Positions 18,010 through 25,890 of a stretch of 64,000 nucleotides of DNA are shown one piece after another. This DNA is from Alphaproteobacteria bacterium (lineage in GTDB: Bacteria; Pseudomonadota; Alphaproteobacteria; Micropepsales; Micropepsaceae). Numbering within the stretch: the stretch's first letter is position 1; each line of letters starts with the position of its first letter. Made by a program: the position numbers and the translations under genes. The stretch is taken from contig JAGWMG010000013.1 of NCBI GenBank assembly GCA_028871795.1, positions 1 through 64,000 of the forward strand, read 5' to 3'. The notes beneath the pieces are model-generated. The model saw only the letters and a list, made by a program, of their open reading frames with translations. It made no database searches and was not told the DNA's origin.

Positions 18010-18413
18010 TGGCGGTTCTCGTCGACAGCAACGTCCTGTTGGACCTAATGACCGAGGATCCACGTTGGTTTCGATGGTCATCCCAGGCGATCGAAGCGGC
18101 GGCAGAGCGTACACGTTTGGTCATCAACGCGATCATCTATGCCGAAGTGTCGGTGCGTTTCATGCGTGTTGAAGACCTTGAAGAAACGTTACCGAGAGAG
18201 ATGTTCGGCCGCGAACATCTGCCTTACGAAGCCGCGTTCCTTGCGGGCAAAGCATTCGCGGCCTACCGGCAGCGCGGTGGTGCACGGACCTCCACTTTGC
18301 CGGATTTTTTCGTCGGCGCGCACGCAGCGGTGGCGGGCTACGAACTACTGACACGCGATGGCGCGCGCTACCGCACTTACTTCCCTAAGCTCGCGCTCAT
18401 AGCACCCAAATAG
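18009..18413 (+). CDS. PIN-domain ribonuclease toxin (VapC-like)
   Basis: 134 aa, typical of VapC. The acidic metal-binding residues of the PIN active site are visible: Asp6 ('VDSNVLLDL'), Glu46 ('YAEV') and Asp99 ('LPDFFVGAHA'), followed by 'LLTRDGARYRTYFP' near the end. VapC toxins cleave RNA, often initiator tRNA or rRNA. The start codon overlaps the antitoxin stop (TGATG). All catalytic residues are intact, so the toxin should be active. The pair sits between cysNC and a peptidase, in an otherwise metabolic region. Confidence 0.87.
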   Translation: MAVLVDSNVLLDLMTEDPRWFRWSSQAIEAAAERTRLVINAIIYAEVSVRFMRVEDLEETLPREMFGREHLPYEAAFLAGKAFAAYRQRGGARTSTLPDFFVGAHAAVAGYELLTRDGARYRTYFPKLALIAPK

Positions 18414-18558
18414 TAGTGAAATTCTCCGGCCTGCGTCAGCTTGGCCTTCTCACTTTTTCTTGAAGACAGACTCCTGTGGCGGCGAGTAAGGTCCGCATCA
18501 ACCGCTTATCGGGCCCGACGATTTCGATCGCGGCCACAACCATGAGGGAACCCTTGTT

Positions 18559-20718
18559 ATGTCTCGGATTCGCGCGATCAGTCTCGGCGCCGTCGCCGCA
18601 TTGGCGCTGTCTGCCTGTGCCATGAATGACAAGCCAGTGCCGCCTTCGGCGCCTGTCGTGCAGCCGGCGGAAACGAACCCGTTTTTCGAACCCAGCCCGT
18701 TGCCGTTTCAGGCGCCGCAGTTCGACCGCATCAAGGACGCCGACTATCAGCCCGCGATGGAAGAGGGCATGAAGCGCCAGTTGGCCGAAGTCGAAGACAT
18801 CGCGAACAATCCCGCGCCGCCCACCTTCGACAACACCGTCACAGCGATGGAGAAATCCGGCCAGATGCTCGATCGCGTGCAAAGAGTGTTCAACGCGGTG
18901 ACCGCGGCCAACACCGACGATACGCTGCAGAAAGTGCAGGAGACCGAGGCGCCCAAATTTGCCGCCCACCACGATGCCATCTTTCTCAACGATAAGCTGT
19001 TCAAGCGCGTCGAGGCGATTTACGACCAACGCGACAAGCTCGGCCTCGATCCCGAGGCTTTGAAGCTGATCGAGGTCTACCACCACGACTTCGTGCAGGC
19101 TGGTGCCATGCTGTCGGATGCCGACAAGGCAAAGCTGCGCGACATCAACAAGCAGCTCTCCACGCTGGAGACCGCTTTCGAAGCGAAACTTCTGGCCGGG
19201 ACAAAGGCCGGTGCGTTGGTCGTCGACGACAAGTCCAAATTGGCGGGTCTGAGCGAGGGCGCTATTTCCGCCGCCGCGCAGGCGGCCGAAAGCCGCGGCC
19301 TGAAGGGCAAATGGGCGATCCCGCTGCAGAACACGACCCAGCAGCCGTCGCTGCAGTCGCTGAACGACCGCGCGGTGCGCAAGGAGTTGTTCGAGCATTC
19401 CTGGACGCGCACCGAAATGGGCGACGCCAACGATACCCGCGACACCATCGCCACGCTGGCGAAGCTGCGTGCCGAAAAAGCTCAGTTGTTGGGCTTCCCC
19501 AACTATGCCGCTTATGTGCTGGATGACCAGATGGCCAAGACGCCGGCGGCGGTGGAGAAGTTCCTCTCCAAGCTCGTTCCGGCCGCCACCGCCAAGGCGC
19601 GCGGCGAGGCCAAGGACATCCAAGCGGTAATCAACAAGGACGGCAAACACTTCAAGCTCGAACCGTGGGACTGGGACCATTACGCCGAGCAGGTGCGCAA
19701 GGCCAAGTACAATCTCGACGAGGATCAGATCAAACCGTACTTCGAAGTCAACAACGTGCTCGAGAATGGCGTACTCTATGCCGCGACCCAGCTCTACGGG
19801 ATCACCTTCAAGGAACGCAAGGACATCCCCGTCTATCAGCCGGACGTTCGCGTGTTCGAGGTTGACGACAAGGATGGCTCGCCGTTGGGCCTGATGTATT
19901 TCGACTACTTCAAGCGCGACAACAAATCGGGCGGCGCCTGGATGGATAATTTCGTCGGTCAGTCCAAGCTGCTCGGCACCAAGCCGGTGATCTACAACGT
20001 CGCCAATTTCACCAAGCCCGCGCCGGGAAAGCCTACGTTGATCTCGGTCGACGACGTCACCACCATGTTCCACGAATTCGGCCATGCGCTTCACGGCCTG
20101 TTTGCCGCTCAGGAATATCCGACCCTGTCCGGCACCAACGTGGCGCGCGACTTCGTCGAGTTCCCTTCGCAGTTCAACGAACATTGGGCGCTGAATTCGA
20201 CGGTCTTGAAGCACTACGCGGTCCACTACGAAACCGGCAAGCCGATGCCGCAGGCACTGGTGGACAAGATCAAGAAGGCGGAGAAGTTCAACCAGGGATA
20301 CGATTTGACCGAGCTGTTGGCCGCAGCGCAGCTCGACATGCAGTGGCACACGCTGCCGGCCAGCGCGCCCAAGCAAAATGTCGACAAATTCGAAGTCCAG
20401 GCGCTGAAGAACACGCACCTGAGCCTGGCCGATGTTCCGCCGCGCTATCGTTCCAGCTATTTTCTGCACATCTGGGCGAACGGTTACGCGGCGGGCTACT
20501 ACGCCTATCTGTGGACCGAAATGCTCGACGACGACGCCTATCAGTGGTTCCGGCAGCATGGCGGGCTGACCCGCGCCAACGGCCAGCACTTCCGCGACAC
20601 GGTCCTGTCACGCGGCCACACGCTGGATTACGGCGAGATGTACCGCGCCTTCGCGGGCCGCGATCCGCAGATCGGCCCGATGCTGGTGCACCGCGGTCTG
20701 GTGAAAGGCAAGGAGTGA
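18559..20718 (+). CDS. M3-family zinc metallopeptidase (peptidyl-dipeptidase Dcp-like), lipoprotein
   Basis: 719 aa. The N-terminus is a lipoprotein signal peptide with lipobox 'LSAC' at about 17-20. The zinc-binding HEFGH motif of thermolysin-like M3 peptidases lies at 505-509. The C-terminal region contains 'RYRSSYFLHIW' and 'GYAAGYYAYLW', typical of Dcp. The family removes dipeptides from the C-terminus of small peptides. The lipobox places this one in the periplasm, attached to a membrane, unlike the cytoplasmic E. coli enzyme. It is a single gene, unrelated to its neighbours. Confidence 0.9.
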   Translation: MSRIRAISLGAVAALALSACAMNDKPVPPSAPVVQPAETNPFFEPSPLPFQAPQFDRIKDADYQPAMEEGMKRQLAEVEDIANNPAPPTFDNTVTAMEKSGQMLDRVQRVFNAVTAANTDDTLQKVQETEAPKFAAHHDAIFLNDKLFKRVEAIYDQRDKLGLDPEALKLIEVYHHDFVQAGAMLSDADKAKLRDINKQLSTLETAFEAKLLAGTKAGALVVDDKSKLAGLSEGAISAAAQAAESRGLKGKWAIPLQNTTQQPSLQSLNDRAVRKELFEHSWTRTEMGDANDTRDTIATLAKLRAEKAQLLGFPNYAAYVLDDQMAKTPAAVEKFLSKLVPAATAKARGEAKDIQAVINKDGKHFKLEPWDWDHYAEQVRKAKYNLDEDQIKPYFEVNNVLENGVLYAATQLYGITFKERKDIPVYQPDVRVFEVDDKDGSPLGLMYFDYFKRDNKSGGAWMDNFVGQSKLLGTKPVIYNVANFTKPAPGKPTLISVDDVTTMFHEFGHALHGLFAAQEYPTLSGTNVARDFVEFPSQFNEHWALNSTVLKHYAVHYETGKPMPQALVDKIKKAEKFNQGYDLTELLAAAQLDMQWHTLPASAPKQNVDKFEVQALKNTHLSLADVPPRYRSSYFLHIWANGYAAGYYAYLWTEMLDDDAYQWFRQHGGLTRANGQHFRDTVLSRGHTLDYGEMYRAFAGRDPQIGPMLVHRGLVKGKE

Positions 20719-20732
20719 ACGCTCGGCGCGAG

Positions 20733-20751
20733 GGGCGGCCACGAGCCGCCC
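20733..20751. terminator. Terminator-like hairpin between convergent genes
   Basis: A perfect 7-bp stem, GGGCGGC/GCCGCCC, with a 5-nt loop lies between the M3 peptidase and the convergent membrane protein. There is no T run, so it may be a weak or Rho-assisted terminator. Confidence 0.35.
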
Positions 20752-20761
20752 GTCGGCCTTA

Positions 20762-21451
20762 TCAGTACCCGCCGTCTCTTGCATTGTTCGCCCTGCCGGC
20801 CGCGTCGTTGACCGGTTCGGCGTTGAAACCAGTCTGCGTGATGACGACCCTATAGACCGCGCCGTCCGCCAGCGGCATGAAATTCGCCGAGCCGAAGCGG
20901 CGGTCCTGCACCAAGGCGTGGCCGATCAGCCAGTTAACCCAGCTCTCGGGCAGATACTGGTCGATTTGCGGCAGCGGGCCCTTGATGTCGCAGGACGTGA
21001 TCGGCCGGCCATTCGCTTCCTCAGCCGAATAATACATGTTCGAAATCTGGTTGAGCGTGTAGGTCGCGTTCAGTCCCAGTTCGTTGGCCCACGGCTTCCA
21101 CTTCTGTACGCGTCCGCTGAGCAGCCACTCGTCGCCTTGCAAGGTGCAGGTTGTCGTGCGGTCCGTTCCGTCGAGGCGATGCACGGTGACGTCGTAAAGC
21201 TTCTGCGCCGGATTCTGCGCGTGGATGCTGATCTCGGCCACCGGCGCTTCATAGGTCAGCCGCGAATAGCTTTGCAGGTTAAGGCCGAGAAGCCCCGCGG
21301 CGAGCCCGCCGATGGCGATCGCGCCGCCGCCGCCCAGCCCGAGGCCGGCTCTGGCCGCGCGTCCGTGCAGCATGTGTCCCGCGCCCCCCAGGAAGAACAA
21401 AAAACCCAACCCCGCCACCACGAGCGGCGCGACGAACCAGATCATTCCCAT
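20762..21451 (-). CDS. Hypothetical two-helix membrane protein
   Basis: 229 aa. Two hydrophobic segments lie at about 4-24 and 38-59, with a glycine-rich connection, followed by a soluble domain of about 165 residues. The domain contains three cysteines ('TTTCTLQGDEW' and 'ITSCDIKG' are two of the sites) and the repeated theme of an aromatic-rich periplasmic fold. I do not recognise the family with confidence; similar alphaproteobacterial proteins are loosely annotated as efflux-related, which I do not endorse. It lies alone between convergent and co-directional neighbours. Confidence 0.6.
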   Translation of the reverse strand: MGMIWFVAPLVVAGLGFLFFLGGAGHMLHGRAARAGLGLGGGGAIAIGGLAAGLLGLNLQSYSRLTYEAPVAEISIHAQNPAQKLYDVTVHRLDGTDRTTTCTLQGDEWLLSGRVQKWKPWANELGLNATYTLNQISNMYYSAEEANGRPITSCDIKGPLPQIDQYLPESWVNWLIGHALVQDRRFGSANFMPLADGAVYRVVITQTGFNAEPVNDAAGRANNARDGGY

Positions 21452-21549
21452 CGCACACCCCTTGCTTACGCCTTCGTCAGCCTACAAGCCGTAGGCGGCC
21501 AGCGTCCAGTTTGGGAGTGCATTGCGGCGGAAAATCGCCCAAGTGCGGG

Positions 21550-22857
21550 CTATTTTGCGCGCCCCCGCCCGACGCTGAAATATGCAAATCCGGCATCCTT
21601 CATCGGTCCCGGGCGGTAGATGTTGCGCAAATCGACCATCAACGGCCGCTTGAGCAGCGATTTCACGCGCCCCAGATCGAGCGCGCGAAACTCGTTCCAC
21701 TCGGTGAGGATCACTGCGCCATCGGCGCCTTTGAGCGCGTCGTAGGTATCCTTGCAGAGGTCGAGATTAAGCAGCTTCTTGGCTTCCTTTCCCCCTTCGG
21801 GATCGTAGGCCTGGATGCGCGCGCCTTTGCTTTGCAGATACGGCACGATGACCAGACTCGGCGCATCGCGCATGTCGTCGGTGTTCGGCTTGAAGGTCAG
21901 GCCCAGCACGGCAATGATCTTCCCGGACACGCCGTCGAAAGCGCGTTCGATCTTTTCCGCCATCTCCTGCTTGCGGGCGCTGTTGACGGCCACCACCGCT
22001 TCGACGATGCGCGTCGGCGCGCCGTAATCCTGCGCCGTCTTGAGCAGCGCCAGCGTATCCTTTGGAAAACAGGCGCCGCCGTATCCCGGCCCCGCGTGCA
22101 GGAATTTGTTGCCGATGCGTCCGTCGAGCCCCATGCCGCGCGCCACATCCTGCACGTCGCCACCGACTTTCTCGCAGAGATTGGCCATCTCGTTGATGAA
22201 CGTGATTTTCGTCGCCAGAAATGCGTTGGCCGCGTATTTGATCAATTCCGAGGTCTCGCGGCTGGTGAAGACGATAGGCGTCTCGTTCAGATAGAGGGGG
22301 CGGTAGATTTCCCTCATCACCGCGCGGGTGCGTTCGGTATCGCAGCCCACGACCACGCGGTCGGGCCGGCGAAAATCCTCGATAGCGGAACCCTCGCGCA
22401 GGAATTCCGGATTGGAGGCCACGTCGAAATCCGCATCGGGGCGCCCCTTGCGGACGATTTCCTCGACCTTGCGATTGGTGCCGACGGGAACCGTCGATTT
22501 GGTGACGATCACCGTATAATCCGACAGACAGGCCGCGACTTCCTCGGCGACGGCGAAGACGTAGCTCAAATCCGCGTGGCCGTCGCCCCTCCGGCTGGGC
22601 GTTCCCACGGCGATGAACACCGCTTCCGCACCCGGGACGACTTTCTTCAGGTCGGTATCGAAGGTCAGGCGTCCGGCCTTGACGTTGACGGCCACGACGT
22701 CCTCCAGACCCGGCTCGTAGATCGGCATCACGCCCTGTTTCAGGCCGGCGATCTTGTCGGTATCGTTGTCGATGCAGACCACGTCGTGGCCGAACTCCGA
22801 AAGGCATGCCCCGGAGACGAGGCCGACATATCCGCTTCCGATCATCACGATTCGCAT
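21550..22857 (-). CDS. ugd: UDP-glucose 6-dehydrogenase
   Basis: 435 aa from the ATG at 22857, which is preceded by AGGAG. The longer open frame to 23127 runs into the divergent promoter region. It has the N-terminal Rossmann motif 'IGSGYVGLVSGACL', 'STVPVGTN', the active-site segment 'GGACFPKD' with nucleophile Cys263, and 'GLTFKPNTDDMRDAPS' near the C-terminus. It oxidises UDP-glucose twice to UDP-glucuronate using NAD. With galU it supplies acidic sugars for the polysaccharide made by the genes to the left. It is divergent from an ABC transporter. Confidence 0.93.
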   Translation of the reverse strand: MRIVMIGSGYVGLVSGACLSEFGHDVVCIDNDTDKIAGLKQGVMPIYEPGLEDVVAVNVKAGRLTFDTDLKKVVPGAEAVFIAVGTPSRRGDGHADLSYVFAVAEEVAACLSDYTVIVTKSTVPVGTNRKVEEIVRKGRPDADFDVASNPEFLREGSAIEDFRRPDRVVVGCDTERTRAVMREIYRPLYLNETPIVFTSRETSELIKYAANAFLATKITFINEMANLCEKVGGDVQDVARGMGLDGRIGNKFLHAGPGYGGACFPKDTLALLKTAQDYGAPTRIVEAVVAVNSARKQEMAEKIERAFDGVSGKIIAVLGLTFKPNTDDMRDAPSLVIVPYLQSKGARIQAYDPEGGKEAKKLLNLDLCKDTYDALKGADGAVILTEWNEFRALDLGRVKSLLKRPLMVDLRNIYRPGPMKDAGFAYFSVGRGRAK

Positions 22858-22932
22858 GGAGTGCTCCTGACTGAATGACCTGCCCGCCGGGCCCAAAAAC
22901 CCTGCGGCTGCACCCGCTATATTGCACAAATC

Positions 22933-22951
22933 CGTGACCGCGAAAGTCACG
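22933..22951. promoter_or_regulatory. Inverted repeat in the divergent ugd/ABC intergenic region
   Basis: CGTGAC and GTCACG form 6-bp perfect arms around a 7-bp spacer, in the middle of the 150-bp region between divergent genes. It is a plausible operator for ugd, the ABC genes or both. I cannot name a regulator. Confidence 0.35.
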
Positions 22952-23008
22952 AAAATTATCATTCCTTGACAAAATGACGGTAAGATTGCCGAAGCTGAGT
23001 TGGGCGCC

Positions 23009-23923
23009 ATGATCGAAGTCCGTGACCTTGTGTACGAGTACCCGTCGGTGCGCGCGCTGAAGGGCGTGTCCCTGCACATCCGGCCGCAGACCATTACCGC
23101 TTTGGTCGGTCCGAACGGCGCGGGCAAGACGACCTTCTTGCGATGCCTCGCGGCGCTGGAGCCGCCTTATTCGGGTACCGTGACAATCGATGGACTGGAC
23201 ACGCGCGACGCCCCGCGTGCGATTCACTCGCGGCTGGGCTATCTGCCGGACTTCTACGGCCTGTACGACGCCCTGAATGTTAGACGCGTTCTGACTTATG
23301 CGGCGCGTTCGCGCGGGATCGCTGCGGCCATGGTCGCCGGCGCGGTCGAAAAAGCTGCCGGTCGGGTCGCCCTGATGGACCGGCTGGAAGCCAAAGCGGG
23401 CGAATTGTCGCGCGGGCTGCGCCAGAGGCTGGCAATCGCACAGGTCATCGTCCACGAACCGCGCGTCCTTCTGCTCGACGAACCGGCGGCCGGCCTCGAT
23501 CCTCAGGCGCGCCGCGATCTCTCCACATTGCTGGTGACGCTCAAAGACGGAGGCATGACGCTCGTCGTCTCCTCGCACATCCTGGCCGAGCTGGAAGACT
23601 ATTGTTCGGAAATGATCATCATCGAGGCCGGACTGATCGTCGGCGGCCAGGCGATCAAGGTGCGCGATGTGGAGCGCCCGCGCTACATGCTGGAGATCGC
23701 CACCGCGCGCAGCGATCTGCGTGAATTCCTGGCTGGGCGTGCCGGTGTGGACGTGATCGAGGCGGACCAGCACCACGCACTAATCACACACACCAAGAAC
23801 GCAGCCGCGCGCGCCCGGCTGATCCGCGACCTCTTGGCATCCGGCTTCGAGGTGTCGAGCTTCGGGGAGTCGACGAAGGCGCTGGAGGACGCGTATTTCA
23901 AGCAGGTGGGGCAGGGGGCATGA
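23009..23923 (+). CDS. ABC transporter ATP-binding protein (ABC-2 exporter type)
   Basis: 304 aa. Walker A 'GPNGAGKTT' at 34-42, signature 'LSRGLRQRLAIAQ' (a variant of LSGGQ) and Walker B 'VLLLDEPAAGLD' are all present, followed by an H-loop 'SSHILAEL'. The roughly 80-residue C-terminal extension is typical of CcmA/DrrA-like exporter ATPases. The ATG at 23009 is used; a TTG at 23000 is in frame. It overlaps the permease gene by 4 nt, so the two form one exporter. The substrate is not predictable. Confidence 0.87.
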   Translation: MIEVRDLVYEYPSVRALKGVSLHIRPQTITALVGPNGAGKTTFLRCLAALEPPYSGTVTIDGLDTRDAPRAIHSRLGYLPDFYGLYDALNVRRVLTYAARSRGIAAAMVAGAVEKAAGRVALMDRLEAKAGELSRGLRQRLAIAQVIVHEPRVLLLDEPAAGLDPQARRDLSTLLVTLKDGGMTLVVSSHILAELEDYCSEMIIIEAGLIVGGQAIKVRDVERPRYMLEIATARSDLREFLAGRAGVDVIEADQHHALITHTKNAAARARLIRDLLASGFEVSSFGESTKALEDAYFKQVGQGA

Positions 23924-25287
23924 ACCCGGAATTCCAACGCAATCTGTGGCTGGAATTGACTCCGCGCCGGATGTTCCTGATGGCGTTGGTGCTGGCGTTG
24001 ATCTTTTTCGCGGCGGCGCTGACGGACGGGATGGTCAGCGGTCCAGGCGAAGCGGCGCGCTGGCTCTATTATCTGATCGTCGTGGTCTGGGGCACGCGCA
24101 ACGCGGCGCGCGCCGTGGTGGGCGAAATCCGCGACCGCACCTGGGACGGCCAGCGTCTGTCCTCGCTGGGCGCCGGCACCATGACTTGGGGCAAGCTGTT
24201 CGGTTCCACCGTCTTCAATTGGTTCGGCGGCGCGATATGCCTGGCGGTGATCCTGGCCGATCTGTTCGGCAAACACGGCGTCGGGGTGGCGCTGATCGAA
24301 TTCGTCTATTACGTCTCCATCGGCGTGATCGCACAGGCGGCCGCGCTGCTTGTCAGCCTTGTCGCCGCGGGCCGCCGCCAGGCCCATTCGCAATTCGAAG
24401 TCTTCCTCTATCAAGCCGCCGGACTTGGCGCGGCAATCGCTGTTTATCTGGTCTGGGCGACGGCCGATCCCGCAGGCTCCATCCTTGCCCGGACGGCGCC
24501 CACGGATTTCACCGTCTGGTGGGGACTGACGCTGGACGCGCGAGCCTTCCTGCTTCTGTCGCTGGCGATCTTCACGGCGTGGACGCTGGTAGGCTGCGTG
24601 CGCCAGATGCGGCTCGAACTCAAGATGCGCAACGGGCCGTTCGTATGGCTCGGGTTCCTAATCTTCATCGGAATCTACGTGGCGGGCTTCGATGCGTGGC
24701 TTTCCGGCAATCGCGATCTGGCGCATCTCGATGCGGTGGCCCGCCGGCTGCTGCTGGGGGATACGACGTTCGCCGTGATCGCCTATCTGATGGTGTTTCT
24801 CGAACCGAAAGACCGCGTGCACTACCGTTGGCTGGGAAGCGCCTTCGCCAAATTCGATCTGAGATCGGCGCTGGGCGGCCTGCAAGGCTGGATGACGTCC
24901 TATCTCTTCGCACTGGCGCTCGGGACTGCGCTGCTCGTTCGGCTGGCGTCCGAACCGCAGGACCAGGCGACAGTTGGCGCGATGCTCGGGTTTTTCTCCC
25001 GCGATGTGGCGATCGTTGTGCTCGCGAACATGATGTCGCGCAGGAAGAGCGGTGATTTTGCCGCCGTGGCGATCCTGTTCTCGCTTTACGTACTGCTTCC
25101 CGCCATCGTCAAAGGCCTGAATTACGAAACAGCCCTTGTGGTCTTCTTCCCGCGCGCCAGCGACCCCGTGTGGCTGTCGCCGCTCTTGGCGTGGAGCGAA
25201 GCCGTGCTGGCGGCGGTGCTGGCCTTCGGCAGCCTCGCGCTGCCGGAAGAGAGAGCCAAGACGCAAGCGGCGTCGGGGACTCCTTAA
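23920..25287 (+). CDS. ABC transporter permease, multi-spanning membrane protein
   Basis: 455 aa with about ten hydrophobic segments, starting with 'RMFLMALVLALIFFAAALTD' near the N-terminus and ending with 'LLAWSEAVLAAVLAFGSLAL'. Its start overlaps the ATPase stop, and no other permease is present. This indicates a homodimeric membrane domain for the exporter. The conserved 'GEIRDRTWDGQRLSSL' loop resembles the coupling region of ABC-2 type permeases of the NosY/gliding type. No substrate-binding protein is encoded, in line with export. Confidence 0.75.
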   Translation: MNPEFQRNLWLELTPRRMFLMALVLALIFFAAALTDGMVSGPGEAARWLYYLIVVVWGTRNAARAVVGEIRDRTWDGQRLSSLGAGTMTWGKLFGSTVFNWFGGAICLAVILADLFGKHGVGVALIEFVYYVSIGVIAQAAALLVSLVAAGRRQAHSQFEVFLYQAAGLGAAIAVYLVWATADPAGSILARTAPTDFTVWWGLTLDARAFLLLSLAIFTAWTLVGCVRQMRLELKMRNGPFVWLGFLIFIGIYVAGFDAWLSGNRDLAHLDAVARRLLLGDTTFAVIAYLMVFLEPKDRVHYRWLGSAFAKFDLRSALGGLQGWMTSYLFALALGTALLVRLASEPQDQATVGAMLGFFSRDVAIVVLANMMSRRKSGDFAAVAILFSLYVLLPAIVKGLNYETALVVFFPRASDPVWLSPLLAWSEAVLAAVLAFGSLALPEERAKTQAASGTP

Positions 25288-25427
25288 ACGCTTCCGTCAA
25301 AGGGTTGATCTTCTTCGCCAAATTTCCTGCCGCACGCTTGCCTGTACGGCAAGAAGGTCCCTTTCTGTCTCAAGCTTGTCACACCCTATGGGACTTCCAC
25401 CGTGGCATTTTCGGGTTGTGACGAAGC

Positions 25428-25442
25428 AGAACGAAGCGTTCT
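25428..25442. promoter_or_regulatory. Short perfect palindrome upstream of the His-tailed lipoprotein
   Basis: AGAACG-AAG-CGTTCT gives two 6-bp arms in the leader about 60 nt before the lipoprotein start. It could be an operator or a small RNA hairpin. The spacing (GAAC-N5-GTTC) does not fit a known LexA box. Confidence 0.3.
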
Positions 25443-25501
25443 CCGCGAGTCGAGCACCCTTGAGACGCGGTTCGCGGATCGATCCTGGGAGGGAGCACCC
25501 G

Positions 25502-25846
25502 ATGCACAAATTCTTGGTCAGAAGTCCCGCAGTTCTCATGCTTGGCGCGAGCCTGCTTGTCGGCGGTTGCGCGACGACAGAATCGGTGCAACACGCGCAA
25601 AGCACCGCGGACTCTGCGCAGCAGAATGCTTCAGCGGCGATGTCCGCCGCGCAGAAGGCGCAAAGCACCGCGGACGCCTCTGCGCAGAAGGCGCAAGAGG
25701 CGGAGGCCGCCGCCCGGGAAGCGCAGATGAAAATCGACTCGTGGGCTGCCGAAAAGCATGAAAGGCATGAGGGTGCGCGGCACCACCATCACCGCCACCA
25801 CCACCGCGCCCATCATCGGCACCATACGGCCAAGACGACGCAGTAA
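25502..25846 (+). CDS. Alanine-rich coiled-coil lipoprotein with histidine-rich C-terminus
   Basis: 114 aa from the ATG at 25502 (GGGAG upstream). The lipobox 'VGGC' gives a mature lipoprotein starting at Cys23. The body is an Ala/Gln/Ser heptad-type helix with an imperfect duplication ('AQSTADSAQ' and 'AQSTADASAQ'), resembling OprI/Lpp-type alanine zippers. The last 30 residues are about half histidine, in runs such as 'HHHHRHHHR', and could bind Ni, Zn or Cu. The terminal lysine that Lpp uses for peptidoglycan attachment is missing. It probably sits in the outer membrane as a trimer with a metal-binding end facing the periplasm; this is inferred. Confidence 0.7.
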   Translation: MHKFLVRSPAVLMLGASLLVGGCATTESVQHAQSTADSAQQNASAAMSAAQKAQSTADASAQKAQEAEAAAREAQMKIDSWAAEKHERHEGARHHHHRHHHRAHHRHHTAKTTQ

Positions 25847-25890
25847 GGGACGCGTTCGTGGGGATCGGGTGGTCAGACACCTTGTTTCCT

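Noticed and set aside
22966..22986. Consensus -35 TTGACA upstream of the ABC ATPase gene as a promoter
   Set aside because: The only TATAAT-like sequence (TAAGAT) lies 9 bp away, and nothing fits at 16-18 bp.
25428..25442. LexA box
   Set aside because: The spacing GAAC-N5-GTTC fits neither the GTTC-N7-GTTC form of alphaproteobacteria nor the Gram-positive GAAC-N4-GTTC box.
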